Of a stretch of DNA of 64,000 nt, positions 36,734-50,679 are shown one piece after another (position 1 is the first letter of the stretch; the number at the start of each line of letters is the position of its first letter). The translations under genes were made by a program, and so were the position numbers. The notes below the pieces were generated by a model, which saw only the letters and a program-made list of their open reading frames with translations, made no database searches and was not told the DNA's origin. The DNA comes from Musa acuminata AAA Group (taxonomy: Eukaryota > Streptophyta > Magnoliopsida > Zingiberales > Musaceae): NCBI RefSeq assembly GCF_036884655.1, contig NC_088357.1, forward strand, positions 48,581,501 through 48,645,500, in the 5' to 3' direction.

Positions 36734-36886
36734 AAGCCAGGAATCGGAGGTGTATCCTCCTCTCGTCTCTTCTCTTCTCTTCGTCTCTCTCGCGGCCGGA
36801 GAGTGAAGATAGAAACCCTAAAAAGATTTCTAGGGTTTTGGAGGACGGTATCTGGAGCTTTGTTTGGATCGGTGGAGGAGCCAGGG

Positions 36887-39800
36887 ATGGATCCGGAGCA
36901 GACGTTCCTCCGAGTCCACGCCCGGGTGTCGGGGATGCTGTCGCAGCTCCTCACCCCGAGGATCCGCTTGGCGCTCGAGTACGCCTACCTCGCCTTCGCC
37001 ATTGCGCTCTTCGGCCTTCTCGTCGTCATGCACACCAATTTCGTTCAGCAGGTGGGGCTCCTTGACGATCGCCCAAGGTTTCTGCCCTTTTCTTTTCCCG
37101 GATTTTTTCCCTTCTTGACGATGCAAGTTGGAGATTGTCTGTTGACCTATGGAGTTCGTGGCTTCAGGATGGTTTCTTGATCAAGAACTCGATGACTTTG
37201 TCGTCTTTTCCCCATGTTTTCCCCATCTTTTCGGAGGAACTCTGAGATTGCCGGTAAAACTTGGGAGTCCGCGGCTTTAGAATGGTTTCTTGATCGAGAA
37301 TTCGTTGATTTTCTCTTCTTTTTCCCATATTCTGCCCTTCTTTTCGGTGGCAATCTGAGGTTGTCGGTTAAATTTGGGAGTTTTGGATTAACGCTTGATG
37401 ATTCGTCTTTTTCTCCTGGATTCTATACTTCTTCATGATGGGATCTTGAGAGTGTCGGTTGAACGTGGACCTTTTGGGTTAAAGATGCGTTGATGATTTG
37501 TCTTTTTTTTTTTCCCGGATTTCTTGTTAAATTCCGGGTTTTTTTTTGGGGCTCAAAGATGTTTTCTTGACCACGAACTCGATGAATTGCCTTTTTTGCC
37601 GGATTTTTGGCCCTTCTTTATGATGAACTTTTTTTAGATTGTCTGTAAAATTTCGCGAGTTTCTGGCTTAAAATGGTTTCTTGGACACGAACTCGATGAT
37701 TTGAATTCTTTGCGGATTTTTTTTTTTGCCCTTCTTTATGATGAAAATTTCAGATTGTCTGTAAAATCTTGGGAGTGTTCGGCTTAAATATGGTTTCTCG
37801 ACCACGAACTTGATGTTTTTCCTGGGTCTTTTCCCCATATATTTCCTTTTCTTTACGATGGAATTTTGAGATCGTCACTTGGATATGGGAGTTCTGGTTT
37901 AAGTGAGACGGCTTCCTGTTCGCTAACGCTATGTTCTTGTGCTGATTTTGGTTTTCTCGAGTTGAAAACAGAATGAAAGCAGTGCCTTTGCTGTTCTATG
38001 ATGATGTATTAAACTTAATTATGTTCTTCAGAATTGAGGTTTTGAGAAGGTATTTTGCAGTCAGATTAATTGCAAATTCCAGTCCAGAGAAACCTTCATA
38101 TCGTTTGTTTTTAGGAATTTTTTACACAAGTTTTCATGGAAAGAAATAGCATGGATTGGACATTCTCATGATGATCAAGGCAACATATGTTGCAATTTCC
38201 TGTTCTTTTTTAAACGTGTTTCCAATCTAATACAAAGCTCATTGGGCCCACATGATGAATCTGCTTATTTTTCCCTAGTAACTTGTCAAATCTAAGCTGA
38301 ATGCCCAAGGTACATGTTAGTCGATCATCTGAGCAGGGTGCTGCCCTTTTATTTGGGATCTTGCTACTTTACCTAGTTGTTTCTTGGGGTAACCTCATCC
38401 TCTCTTGTTTCCTTGAAAACTTCTTTCTCGCAACTGCAGCAACCTGAATCTATTACAGGGTTTCTTCTCTGAATTCTCCATCTGCAGAAATACCAGGATA
38501 TGCTTCTGCACCACCCTTTTGCCATTTTGGTAATGAAGATCTTTATGCAAAGAATACAGGAAAAAAAATATGTCTTTCTGAATAGGTGGTGGTTCTTTTA
38601 TTTTGGTAGATCAGCATACTCTAATGTCTGATGTTCAATTTTTTTTTTTTTTTTTGGAATGACAGTTAATTGTTATGGTTAATTTTTTTCAGTCAAAATT
38701 ATTTCACTTGTTTTAATTTTCAGACCAACTCTGGCTTTTGACATTGTCATAACCTCATAAGTCCATGTGGTTGCTGTTATGCTTATGTTGAATTTAAATC
38801 TAAAGAAAACCTGCTTAGCCATTTGGTAATCCCAGGTTGGGACTACCATTTGAATGCACTTTGAGGTCTAAATGCTCGTCATACTTTACAGCATAAGCAG
38901 ATAGCTTTATTTCTAGTGTAGATTTTTTTTTGTTGTATGCGGAGAGTAATGATTCTGAGCATTTGATAATCATCTTGTAATGTTGTCCGTTAATTTTGAC
39001 AATATTTCAGCACCACTAAACTCACTTAGATGTCTAGAGAGAGAAAGAATGCTTCTATTTGCTTGTTTACTACTTTTACTTTCAATATTTTTGTATAACT
39101 TGCTTATTTTCTGTGTTTATGTGTTTAGCCTGGGTGTTCGAGTGAACTCTCCGGAATCGAATTTGGTGAAGCTCAGCTAGTTCAGATTAAGGTATGTAGG
39201 CTGGTTTTACATGGTGCTGTTTTCGCACCATGTTGACTGTTGGCAACTTGATTAAACTAACATGTTCTGAATTGGTGCTTGATTTCACATTGGATGATCT
39301 TGTGCAGTAATTAACCCAGCATCTTTCTTTTTCCCATAGGAACATTATGTATTTACTGTATACTTACCTATATATATGAATATATGTATGCCTTTTATAT
39401 GACATATTACTGTATACATCTTCATCAACATAGTCCTCACTGGGAGCATCTTCTGGTTCCATCTTTTTGATGTTTTATTCGTATGCGCTTTGCTTCTTTA
39501 TCATTTGAGAGTTGGCACTTGTTCAGGGAAGTTTTCATTTTAATTTTATACTTCTATTGCTATTTACAAATGTAATAACTCATGTTAATTGTTCCAGATT
39601 ACAGGTGCTGGTCTTTGGACCCAGAGTTCGGGTGAACAGAACACTGTGGACCTTAAGCTGGAGAGTTCTGATGGTCGAGTGTTTACCACCGATGGATTCA
39701 CTGATTTGTCTACTAGGTTTTGGTCAAACTGGCTTGGCTCAGGTGCTAAGAGGAGCAAACTGATATTTAAACCATGGAAGAGTGAGAAGGAGTTGCTTGG

Positions 39801-42800
39801 ACCTCAGGTGGAGAAAGCATCCGAGTCTAGTATTAGTAAGACCATTCTGCGTGAGGCAGATTCCAAATCTCAGTTGGAGCTTCTGCAAATTGGACATCCT
39901 ATCTCTGTCAGAGAAAGGATCAAAATGGAAGCCCTTCACTTCTGCAATATGTTGAAGATGCCATTTATTTCGTTTTGGAACAGTGCAAAGGAGTCCTTGA
40001 GCTCTGTCAGTCACTTATGGGTGAGAATAGAGATTTCTTTTGCCTTTTTCCTTTTGCTGCATGCGAGTGTCTACTAATCCTTCTTATACGGGAAAACTTT
40101 CACTTTTTCCATGATTTAAGGTGAAACCTTTTAATCTAATGGCTGGGCATGCTGTATCATGTTGGCATAGGTCTGAACCATGTCTGACTGCTGCTATATC
40201 CTTATATGTAGTTTTGGTTTTTGCTATAATGCATAAGTTTAGTCTGTGCCTTACTATGTATGGCATCGGACATACTGACAAAAACGAAATTTATGTTTTG
40301 TTTTTTTCTGAAAATTTATCAACCTCACATTACAAGTGCTTATGAACAAATTATTACAGGTACACTAGTTGTATTGGGATACCTGTAGGACTTCTAATTC
40401 CATAAGTGGTATTTGGTAACTGTTTGCAGTTTCGAAGCGTCTCTGATGCTGTACTTTTCTGAGGTTATATGAGGTGTCTCATGACGCAAGGTTAATGTAT
40501 AAGGATTATGTGGTTATTAGTTTCAACACTGAGTTGCATGAAGAATAGTTGAATTTAATAAATTTCCTTCGGTTGTGGAACACCATATATTAACAACGCT
40601 CTTGTTATGGAATCATTGATGGCGAGTAACACCCCAATATAGCTGCACATCGGAAGTGAGCCAACACTTAAATTGATTTACAAAGGTCCGATGGGTGTGC
40701 TATTGTGAACTTAGCTTAAACATTTTGAACTAGTGGTTCAAGCTAAACAAGGCTCTACAAGGTTAGTTGGTTTATTATCCCATTTGGTCGGGTCGTGACA
40801 ATTGATATCACACCCGACCTAGTACCAAGGCAGGCCGGGTCGTGATAGGACAACACTTCTATTACCTTCTTCTGGGAAATTTGTTTTCAAGAAAACTGAA
40901 GGTGGTGAAAAACAAGAGTTGTGATTCGAAAGTCAAACCGCCTGGGCACTAGTTCTTGAAGGCTTGGGCAGTAGCTTTAGCTGCACAGGCGGATGCCTTT
41001 TTGAAGAAAACATCATAAATATAATATAATCTATAATATATGTGTATAAAAATTAAAGTCCAAACATTTAAAATCTCATATGTCCCAAAAGAACATATTG
41101 TCATATGCAGTCCTCCATTAACTTTTCAATAGAGATACACATGAGATAGTGTTTTGAACATCAGTTCATAGTGGGGATTCCAATTCTAATTCTAATTCTA
41201 GGGCTTAGAAAATTTTACCTAAATGTACTTTTACAGGTTTTCCACTATTTAGTAGCCAACATCAGCAAAACGCATGAGAAAAATAAAAAGCATATGGTGA
41301 CGATTATGGTACAATGATGTATTTTGGTTGAAAAAGCAGAAAACTGAATAACTGATGTTATCGTAATTGTCAATGTTTGTGGCACAAGTACATTTGGAGT
41401 CACTTAAAATGACAAACATTTCTAAGTTTTTTTTTTTTTAAAGTCAAATCCTGTTACTCCATGCTAATAAGTATTTGTAACTAGCAGCTATTTTAGAGAA
41501 AAAAAGTAGCCTTTGATCTAGTTAGCTTCATAAATTCCATCTGGGTTTTTAGATTGTTGCTTCTCCTGAAACTTAAAAAGCAAGGCCAGGCAGACTTCTT
41601 AGGCAGCCTAGGTGAAGCCCATGACAACATTGAGTTGTTCCGACACCTGCATTGTGGATGATCTATGTATTTTTTAAAAAGATGCGTATGATAGCGTTCG
41701 TTACTTATATTTTTATAAATATTTAGTGAAAAGGTGCTAGGAATGTAATTTGATCACGTCAAAGAGTTGTATGGGGATATGAAGTACTTTTGCTGACACT
41801 GAAGGAGTGGTGTTCAACAATGTGGGTTTAGAAAACATTTCTTGAAAAATCTCCTGCTCTCAAAAACCTAAAGTTGAAGAGGTGCTCAACCTGATATTCT
41901 TCTTCTTCAAATTTACTTTGTCTCTGTAATCTCATTGCCTGCACAACAGATTCTAATTGATAATCTCAAAATTTTGTTGGAGGTAACCTGATTGTTATTG
42001 TCCTACACTGCTTGTAGCAGTAAAAGAATGAAGCACTATCTCCTTGTTTTCAGGCACACTGAAGCTTGGTCATTCGTTTGAATTTGTGCATTTCCTATAA
42101 GAAACTTGAACTACATTAGAGCATTAATTTGATATGTCAATATAACATAGAGGTCTTGTGAAAACCTACGAGCTGTTAGTCAGCATGGTTAATTTGATAT
42201 GTCAATCTACTTTTTACATGGATTTTGTCACTATAGATTCAGTTCTTGATGGTTACGTTCTCAGTGCATGGGTAGCTACACTCAGTCATCTGTTTCCATG
42301 ATGGTTTGCAAAATCATATTTTTGTAGCCATTCATGTTTATGTTATTTGAGATTCATTTGCCACTGTAAATAATTTAAGAGGCTTTTTTTGACAACCCTT
42401 TAGATGCTGTGAGTTTTTGTAGATAAATATTCTATATCTTGTTAAAAATTTTCCAGATTCTGTGTTTTTCCTAGATGCTTCATTAATTTTTCATTTGTTA
42501 GCCAAGTAATGTTTCATTTCTGAGGACCAAACTTTGAACTACAGAAACATGCAGGGTGGTATACATTCCTTGATCTTCTGGAGTGCTTACGACATCTTCG
42601 CTTTGAACATCTTAAGTCATTTGCAGGTAGTTTTATTCATTGATTTGCATAACATATTTCTCCACATACTTAAATGTGAAGTTATATATTTTTAGCTTTC
42701 CACTTAATGCATTTACAACCTTGCAATCATCCACTACCATCGATATGTTGTTGCACACTTGCACGTACCTTTAGTTGGATATTAAAACCATGGTTTATAT

Positions 42801-45800
42801 GAATTAATCCTAATTCTTTTGCTTCTGCACAAATTAATTGAACTTAGTTTGTGATTTTTATTGTCTGTGTTGCAGTTCAGTGGCTTGAAAGAAGAAGCAA
42901 AGCATTTGAACCAACATACCTGTACACTACAGAGAAGGTAACAGAACAGCATATCCAGATATGATTAAGCTGCTGACTAGAACCTCTTTGCATCTGATTA
43001 CATATGCAGGAACTGTCTATCCAGTGCCCATGATAAGTGTAACATCTATTGCCTAAACATATATTTTGCAGGGATATTTCCTGCTTTCAGAAGGGGCTAA
43101 ATCTCGTCATGATATACGAACTGTTAATGCTACAATATCTGCTCAGAGTACATGTTTTGGGAACAGGTGACCTGTATGCTGTTTTTTTGGGATATTGGAT
43201 CTTATTATCACAACATAATAATTTACATTATTCCCAAAATTAAATGAAATATGTGAATTTGATTTTTTTTCTAAATAATGAATTTTTAAGAGTTTTGGAA
43301 GTGCCTATTTGATTGCAAATGTTGATTGTGACTGTTTTGAGAGAGTCATACTTCAAACTTATTTTTCTAGGCCTCAATACTCATTTTTAAATGGTAAGGG
43401 AAGTTAGGGCACCTATTTGAGAGCATTTCTTGATCTACATCTGATTGTTCCTTGGTCATGATGTTATTCATTGTACTGGCCGCATCATCAGCAAAGAAGC
43501 CCCAATTTCTTTTTTCTTTGGGTAGGATACATAATATAAGTTGATTTCTTCGAAGACAAGAAGCTATATGTTCTGATGTAGCATCATGCTATTGTCATTT
43601 TCCATTGATTTATAATGTAAAATTATGTTTTTTCCCGATTCCTAATGAGCAAATTGACATATTTATTGAAATGCATATAATCTCTTAATAGGTGGCAACA
43701 ACTACTCATAAACAGCTTTGTTGGTTATGATACTATTTTGATGAACAGCCTTCTAAGTTCTCCTGGTCATGGTGAGGATTCTCTGTTAATGAAAAATTTT
43801 CTTGTTCCTCTTTTACTGTTAATGAAAGATTTTTCTTGTTCCTCTTGTATTTTCTGTTAATGAAAGTTCTCTTAAGCTTTGATAATCAAAGTTTGATTAC
43901 TGCTCCCAACTAGCTTTTTCCCTCAATACCGTTGTTAATTTTTGTTCTGAAAGCTTTATGTTTTTCGCATAAAATGCCAAAGCAGCCAAACCATGTAAAT
44001 TTTTTTCTTTCTCCATGATGAACCTAATTTGCCGAAGTGGATCTACATAGTTTGTTACAAAGAATTAACTTCTACTTTGGCAAGAGTATAGCTTAGATGG
44101 GTACAAAGCCATCCCGTACCACATAAATTTTCTGCTGCTTCTCTATGAATCATTCACATTGATGATTATGCAAGTGATCCCTTTCATTTTCTGTACAAAC
44201 AAGTTTAAACTTCCTATTATGGCTATGACCTTTACATCTTTATTCTTTTCTCAGGTTTATTGTCACTTTAAACAAGATTTACCCATAAACACATCATCCA
44301 AAATTCGATTATACGATCGGCTAAATGAACAGAGAGAATGAAATGTTATGGGGAAGACATCAAACTAGATTTCCATAGGTAAATAGGAATGAGACCACAG
44401 CTATCCATCAATACCACAATCAATACATGAAAATATTTGGTTTGCCTTGATCTGCTTAATGTTATTTGTATTTCAGTGTCCAACCAATTAGTATCTAAAC
44501 ATGCTTCTTTCATTTGTAGTTATTCATGTGGATTAAGTAATTTTTCTCATTTGTGGGAAAGGATTGTAGATCAAGGTTTTTAATCTCGTATTGTACTGGC
44601 GTAGTAAGCGGTACACCTAAAATAGATGTAAAACCATTCGAAATTACCTGAAAAAAAAAAGTTAGGATAGGATTTTTAAGTTAGAAATAAATATACATTT
44701 AGTATAGTTGTAGAAAAACTAATATAAATTAGGTAAGAATAATGTCACATCTTTTTTGGGCTTTGAGGAGTAGCCTTGTGCAAGGTTTGCAATTTTGGTT
44801 AGTTTCGAATCGTCCTTCCGTTAATATTGAATTATCTACCGAAAAATTATTTAAATTGTTAGATTATCTTGTATACAGCTTAAATTTTAAGATTCAAATG
44901 AATTAATTAATCACATATGTAGATATACCTGATTCTACCACCAAACCGAACGACAGGCTTCCACGAGTGGTGGATTGGGGTCTTCAATCCTATGTATTTG
45001 TATATCAATATGATATTTTTATCGGACCATTGATCCATCGAGATAGTATATTGATATATCGTATGTCATTAGTGCATCAATGTGGTGATGGTCGTAGGTC
45101 GATCGTTGTGAATTCACACATCGTTGCTTTGTTGAGTTTAGGAGAGTGAAAATATGAGAATAAGAGAGAGATTGTGAGTAAAAATGAGTTTGAGAGATTG
45201 TGAGAGTGAAATGAATTGAAGGGGGGAGAGGAAAGGGTTTAAAACCCTTTAAGATGCCTCCAACGGTCAAATTGATCAATTGGTAACGGTCGGTTTCGAC
45301 CGGTACAGGTTGGTAACGGTCGAAATTTTGATTGTTACCATGTGGTACAGCCCTGTATCACCTGATACGGGCAAAAAATCTGATACTTGGCTGGCGGACC
45401 GGTGTGTACCGCCCATACTGGACAGTATGGTACGGAATTAAAAACCCTGTTGTAGATAAAAATATTTTTCAGAATGCATCTCTTGAATGGTTTCTTTCTT
45501 GTAATAATTGCTTTGTGAATAATGCAGGCTATCTTTATAATTTCCAAACGAAGGAATTTTATGATCTTAATTATGGGCAAGAAACATCAGATGGTCCTAC
45601 TCGATTTGGGAGTATGTTGTTTGCAGAAGAACTTTTGTTCGACTTTGTTAAATGTTTTAAGTAGCTCATGTCTTTCCTGATTAAGTTTTTATGGATGCTT
45701 ATTTGCTTCCTGTATTTTGATGATTCCTCATATTGTTATGCCTAGAGATACTGTCATATATATTTAAGATGCTGATGTTCTTTTTATGTTTTGATAATGT

Positions 45801-48800
45801 GTTGGTTATTCTAGTGCTTAAGTTTTGTGCTAATGATGACTAGATCCTTACTGATCATATCAAACGTTTGCAACTTTATCAAAGATATTGTGTTTGTTTG
45901 TATGGTCTTCGCATTGTTCAAATAGAAAACAGTGACATTGAGAAATACAGCATTCATATGTGTCTCAGGCATCCATTTCCCTTCCATTGTTGGAAGAAAA
46001 TCGTTCTTTCAATTATATTGCATTGAGTTGCCCTACTGCCAAACTAGTGCACAAGGCTTCCACTAATGAAAGGACTTGGAAGGATTAATGTGCACAAACA
46101 TACCCTTACAAGCAGAGATGTTTCCTTAATTGGTGTCCTGATTACCCAGGTCACAAAGGAGAAACCTTATTATTGTACTAATGATTGCCTTCTAATTCCT
46201 TTACTGTCACAAGATATTCTTCTTTTTTGTGACTGATCAGGTTTACTTGATTGCAAAGTTGTCAAATGGACCTAAAGCATATTTGAATTCCCTGTGACAT
46301 CTTACGGTCAAAGCAAGATAATAAAAATTACCACCATGATTTATATTTGATGGTTTGCAAGACTAGTAAATGTGTCAACATTAGTTTAGAAGGCTAGGAT
46401 CAGAGAATCTAATATTTAGTGTTATTGAGATGTATATGAGATGTTTTTTCCCCCTTCTGTTTTAAGTTAGATGAAGATTTATGTCTGTTTATGATCTTTT
46501 GGTTGATATCATTTCTCTTAGATAGCTATCTGGCTTGCAATGGAGGATTGATATTGCCCACTGAAAGTGCGTACAGATTTGTGTTTGAAGTGCTCGGTTA
46601 CATTTATAAACATATTGGCCCTTTGAATACTCTTAGTTAGCTTTTCTTGTTGGTGGCCTCGGTAGAGTACTATAACTTTGTGAGAACATAGCTGTCTCTA
46701 ATTGAGCGTTAAGCTTTATCTAAACCAAAAAAGGTGGGCTAGTGCAGGATACTTATTCTGCAAGCAAAGTGACTATTCCATAATTTGAACTCTAGCCATC
46801 CAGGTGACCAAGGTGTCATCTTACCATGGTGCTAAAGCTTGCCTTTTTCTTAGACATGTATCTATTCATTCAAATCATGATGATGGTCATATGACTATGA
46901 TTTTAGTATTATTGTAACATCATTCATGCTTAAAGATTATAAAGCTTTATAGTACACTTACTAAGAATTGTCATTCAAGAATAGTTTTTAATTATAATAA
47001 AAGTTTTTCATGTGAATTCAGTTATCTGTGACTTCGGCAATTACTTCGATTGAGGTGATTGATGTCCTTGTTTCAGCAAACATGATGAAATTCTAATATT
47101 TTCTACCTAAATTAGTTTCATTTCTGGCCTGTACAGATTACTTTGTCACCAAATGTGGTGTGCTTATAATGTCCTTGTTTGTTTTCTTCACTACAACGAT
47201 GTCTGTTTCATTCACTTTGAGGGAAACACAGTCTCGTATGCTTCGGTTCACAGGTTTGCCTTTTTTTGCTTTGTCAACTGTAATGTGTGAATTATAATTA
47301 ATGATGCAATTTTAAGGTTTTCATTCTCTTGGGTCACTGCAGTGCAGCTTCAACACCATGCTCGGAATCACCTTCCCACATTTCAGTTAATATTTGTGCA
47401 TGTAATTGAGTCTCTGGTTTTTGTACCTGTAAGTTAGAAATATGACATTCAACTTTTCTCAATGGTTCCTCATTTGTCATTTTCTTGAACGCATAATAGT
47501 TGATTGGTAGTTTGGTTCAATTTCTTATCTAATTATTTCAATCCTTGGCTGCTGCAGATTATGATTGGCATCCTATTTTTTCTATTTGAGTTCTATGATG
47601 ACCAACTACTTGCATTCCTGGTCTTAACCCTTGTGTGGCTATGCGAACTGTTTACGATGATCAGGTAACCGTTGCTTGTTTGTTTTCCATGCAATCTGCC
47701 ATCCATATCTACAATTGTGCACTCAGTAAACATAATACATAGCAATCATGGTTTGATACTGGCAGTCGTATTTCGTTGGCCTGATAGGGTACTGCATCAC
47801 TGTGCCACTTGGTATGGGTCAATAGTGGCCAGCCAGCCGGATTTAGTTCAGGACCCATCCAAAGCATTTTAGACCCATTTTTTTATATATTTCCCTCAAT
47901 AATGAATTGGCACTTTTGGATTTTATGATGTCACTATCTAATTTATTCTGTTTGTGGTTATTTTGTAGTGTGCGGACAACAATATCAATGCAGTTCTTTC
48001 CTCGATTTTTCTTGCTCTATTTCCTGGTGTTCCATATTTACTTCTTTTCTTATCCTTATGGTAGGTTTTGTAATGTTTTAAAAATTTCTTTAAATACATG
48101 CTGCTTCAACTTGATCAAGGTTCTTTTTCTAAAACTGAATGCTGATAATATTTGCCTATATTAATTCCACTTATTCTTTTACAGGTTTTTCTTATTTGGC
48201 CTTTTCTGCAACTGCAGCATTTATGCAACACTTGATCCTTTACTTCTGGAACCGATTCGAGGTAAACAATTTGTTGGCATAGTGAGATGCTAAACCTTTT
48301 GTTGGTGATATAAGCATTGTGATCTTTCATGGCAAAATTTTGGCTTGAAGTTGATACTGAACCCATACCTTATGCGACGGAGGTTTTGGTGATCTTTGAT
48401 TTGGTAAATTTAATTTGATCTACTTTCAAAATGGAATTTCATGTGTGGATCGCCCGAAGAACATTAAAACGAACTCTTCGGAAGCATGGTGCATAAATGA
48501 GAAACATCAGAGAGATCATTGCAAGCCATTTTCTCAGTCTCTTTAAAAAGCCACTTAAATTCTTTCCTGCTCAAGAGTATATAGTCTTCAATGCAGAAAC
48601 CTAGGTAGCAGTCTGTGTAATGGGTATGGTATTTTGGGAATTAGAACCGTTGAGCCAAATGTTCTTGCTTGTGCTTTTGTTCTCAATGTCCTTTAGAATA
48701 TTACTTTGCCATTACTTGTGATGAGACCTCATTATTAAGTATGATGACATTTTTAAAGCTTCACTTGTCATTGAGGCCGAAATTACAACCTGAAGTAGTG

Positions 48801-49367
48801 TCTCATACTTTTCTGTTGCCTCTTGTCATAACAATTTAAATGACTTGGCTATTTGCCAAGTCATGTCATGATCGATGAGAGCTGAGTAAATAGAAGAGTC
48901 GTTGCCCAATCTATGCTGCTCACCTTTTATTTTGTTTTTATTATTTTCATTACTTTTTGAGAAGGTGCTCATCTTCTAATTCATGTATTCTTGTAGATAA
49001 GTATAAAGGTAACAATATTATTCATTATGATTTTCCATCTCATTGGCAGGTGCCTGCCCTACAAAGATTTATGAGAGCTCGAGCTCAGCTGCAGCAACAG
49101 ACTGGTGTTCAGATCACATCATCGACTATTTACACATCTACACTTCACATTGCAAGAGTAAGCTTGCCTAATGGCGATGTGGCTGATAATGAGCCCAGAG
49201 CAACAGCACAAACCTCTGCAGGTTCCAATCCTGCTGGTGTGCCTGATCCCTCGGGGCCCTTCGGAGTTAACTCCGAACCTCGTGAAGTTTCAAATCTTAA
49301 TTCTCATCAAACAGCCGGTGCGCCTGGCACCGGCCTGCTGAACACTTACGGATCTCTTATGCTCTGA
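36887..49367 (+). CDS. Membralin-like multipass membrane protein (TMEM259 family)
   Basis: Membralin is an endoplasmic-reticulum membrane protein linked to ER-associated degradation in animals; the Arabidopsis relative is At1g60995. Fourteen exons: 36887-37051, 39129-39191, 39598-40020, 42545-42626, 42876-42937, 43072-43166, 43692-43771, 45528-45611, 47137-47253, 47343-47428, 47558-47664, 47969-48060, 48185-48261, 49050-49367. All have GT-AG borders and consistent phases, giving 616 residues. Landmarks are the first membrane helix (YLAFAIALFGLLVVMH), VQQPGCSSELSG, and the loop GYLYNFQTKEFYDLNYGQE. Then come helices through FVFFTTTMSVSF, LIFVHVIESLVFVP, FFPRFFLLYFLVFHIYFFSY and AFMQHLILYFWNRFE. 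The start is MDPEQTF, as in relatives. The TGA at 49365-49367 falls inside the conserved tail: in-frame LLGGASS and FLSMFRDTPE follow it. The gene is therefore probably shortened at the C-terminus. Confidence 0.93.
40620..40860. repeat. LTR-type repeat fragment in membralin intron 3
   Basis: Starts near GAGTAACACCCCAATATAG and ends around GGTCGGGTCGTGACAATTGATATCACACCC, a sequence style common at LTR edges and primer-binding sites. Only this 240-base fragment is seen. No partner LTR or coding remnant was found in the intron (40021-42544). Confidence 0.35.
44572..45449. mobile_element. Non-autonomous hAT element in membralin intron 7
   Basis: An 878-base element. The left end is CAAGGTTTTTAATCTCGTA; the right end read inward is CAGGGTTTTTAATTCCGTAC. 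The subterminal GCGGTACACC is shared by both ends. It is flanked by a perfect 8-base duplication TTGTAGAT (44564-44571 and 45450-45457). The CARGG terminus and 8-base duplication are hallmarks of hAT. It has no transposase frame. It ends only 78 bases before the exon at 45528, so it sits in the region that normally holds that exon's branch point. Confidence 0.88.
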
Positions 49368-49562
49368 TTACTAGGTGGTGCCTCTTCCGGAGGAGGCATA
49401 GTTTACTTCCTCTCTATGTTCAGAGACACTCCCGAAACCAAGGCTGGGTTTATTGAGAAAAGACACGACAATGGAATGAACCATGGACATGGATTCTTGA
49501 GGAAGGATGGCGGCCGCTGTTTCATATGGGGAACACATCCTCAGATATCTGAAGGTTAACTA
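49368..49562 (+). pseudogene. Conserved membralin tail downstream of the TGA
   Basis: The frame stays open for about 64 codons after the TGA, to a TAA at about 49560. It begins LLGGASSGGGIVYFLSMFRD, similar to the normal family tail, then becomes unconserved. The TGA follows ATG CTC, where relatives have a tryptophan codon. Confidence 0.6.
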
Positions 49563-50400
49563 TATACATCAAAAAAAAAAAGAAAAGAAAGGGAGAGAAG
49601 GGAGAGGTAAGAGGGATGTGTGAACCATGATCAGGCTTTTGAAGAAGGCTTTATGCTTGTGTCTCACTGTTAGGAAAACAAAAAAAGAAAAAAAAGGAAG
49701 AGCCATTTGTTGTGTATAGTCAGTCTGTAGGCACCACACCAGTGTAGTAATTCCTGATCAGGATAGTATTAACATTGGCATATGTTGTCTTTATTATTAT
49801 TTTTTTTCTTATTGTAATAATACATACATACACACTGATGATATGTCAGCTCGAGTTGCCGAGAAACTCGGTGCCTGCAGAAGAGCTAATCTGTATTCTT
49901 GTTGTCTTTATTCTTGTTCTTTAGATTTCTTTGATGATTGGAGGAGGGGTTGCGAGTTTTGGCATATGTTACACATACACACTGATATGTCAGCTCGAGG
50001 ATAGTATGTATGATGTGTGGAATAATGCATACACACTTGATCGCATCACCTGGTCATGCTCTTACGATGGACGGTCGACCTCTTCTCTTTTACGGACGTT
50101 GCGGTGGGTCCCCTGCTTCCATTCGGAAGGTAATGACGTCACACGTCCCGATCCAAACGGACAACGACTTTTCTCGTTTCAACGATAACTCGGTAGCGTC
50201 AAGAGTCTTGTGATCAGAGAAAACCGTGGGGGCCATTGTTTGCTCCATCTAACAGGGCAGGTATTCTTTTCGGGTAGAAAAACGAGAACACAAGTGAAAA
50301 ACGAGAATTACACGCACCCCCGCGTCCCTTTTCGAATGCTGCAAGCGGGATCGAAGGCGACTCCCGGGCTCGGCTCCCTTTTTCCTCCGACGACATACCA
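49563..50400. other. Membralin 3' flank with a short direct repeat
   Basis: A-rich tracts at 49571-49590 and 49680-49697. A segment of about 30 bases (CATACACACTGATxxxATATG + TCAGCTCGAG) occurs at about 49829 and 49976. No gene seen. Confidence 0.5.
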
Positions 50401-50404
50401 AAAC

Positions 50405-50672
50405 CCTAGCATTCTTCCGATCGAGTGCTAGGTTTCGGGCCGATTCCTTCCGCAAGCGATGGCATCGAGATCCTCGCGGCGATCCCCGCTGACCCTTGCG
50501 ACCGGCTCCACCTCGCGAGGCCGATCGCCTCCTTGGCGATCTCTTCCCGGGCGCCTGCGCCAGAAGGTAGCCGACCGGGACCGCGCGATCGAGCATCTCC
50601 GGGACAAGCTCTCCCGTCTCGACCGACCGCTTGTTCCATGCCACGCTTGAGATGAACGTGAGGCGGTTCGGT
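50405..50672 (+). pseudogene. Exon-1 relic of an At4g15545-like coiled-coil gene
   Basis: One frame reads DGIEILAAIPADPCDRLHLA then RPIASLAISSRA. It matches the conserved DEVLAVLPTDPY.QLDLARKI start of this uncharacterised plant coiled-coil family. A shift of frame gives LRQKVADRDRAIEHLRDKLS, and a further shift gives RLFHATLEMN followed by the donor-like GTGAGG at 50662. Several residues are missing between the blocks, and no later exons follow. GC content is much higher than in the flanks. It is most simply a decayed copy of one exon. Confidence 0.6.
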
Positions 50673-50679
50673 GCCTGAT

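Noticed and set aside
36803..36886. Upstream extension of membralin (28 codons before MDPEQTF)
   Set aside because: It starts at GTG, and the family start MDPEQTF is at 36887.
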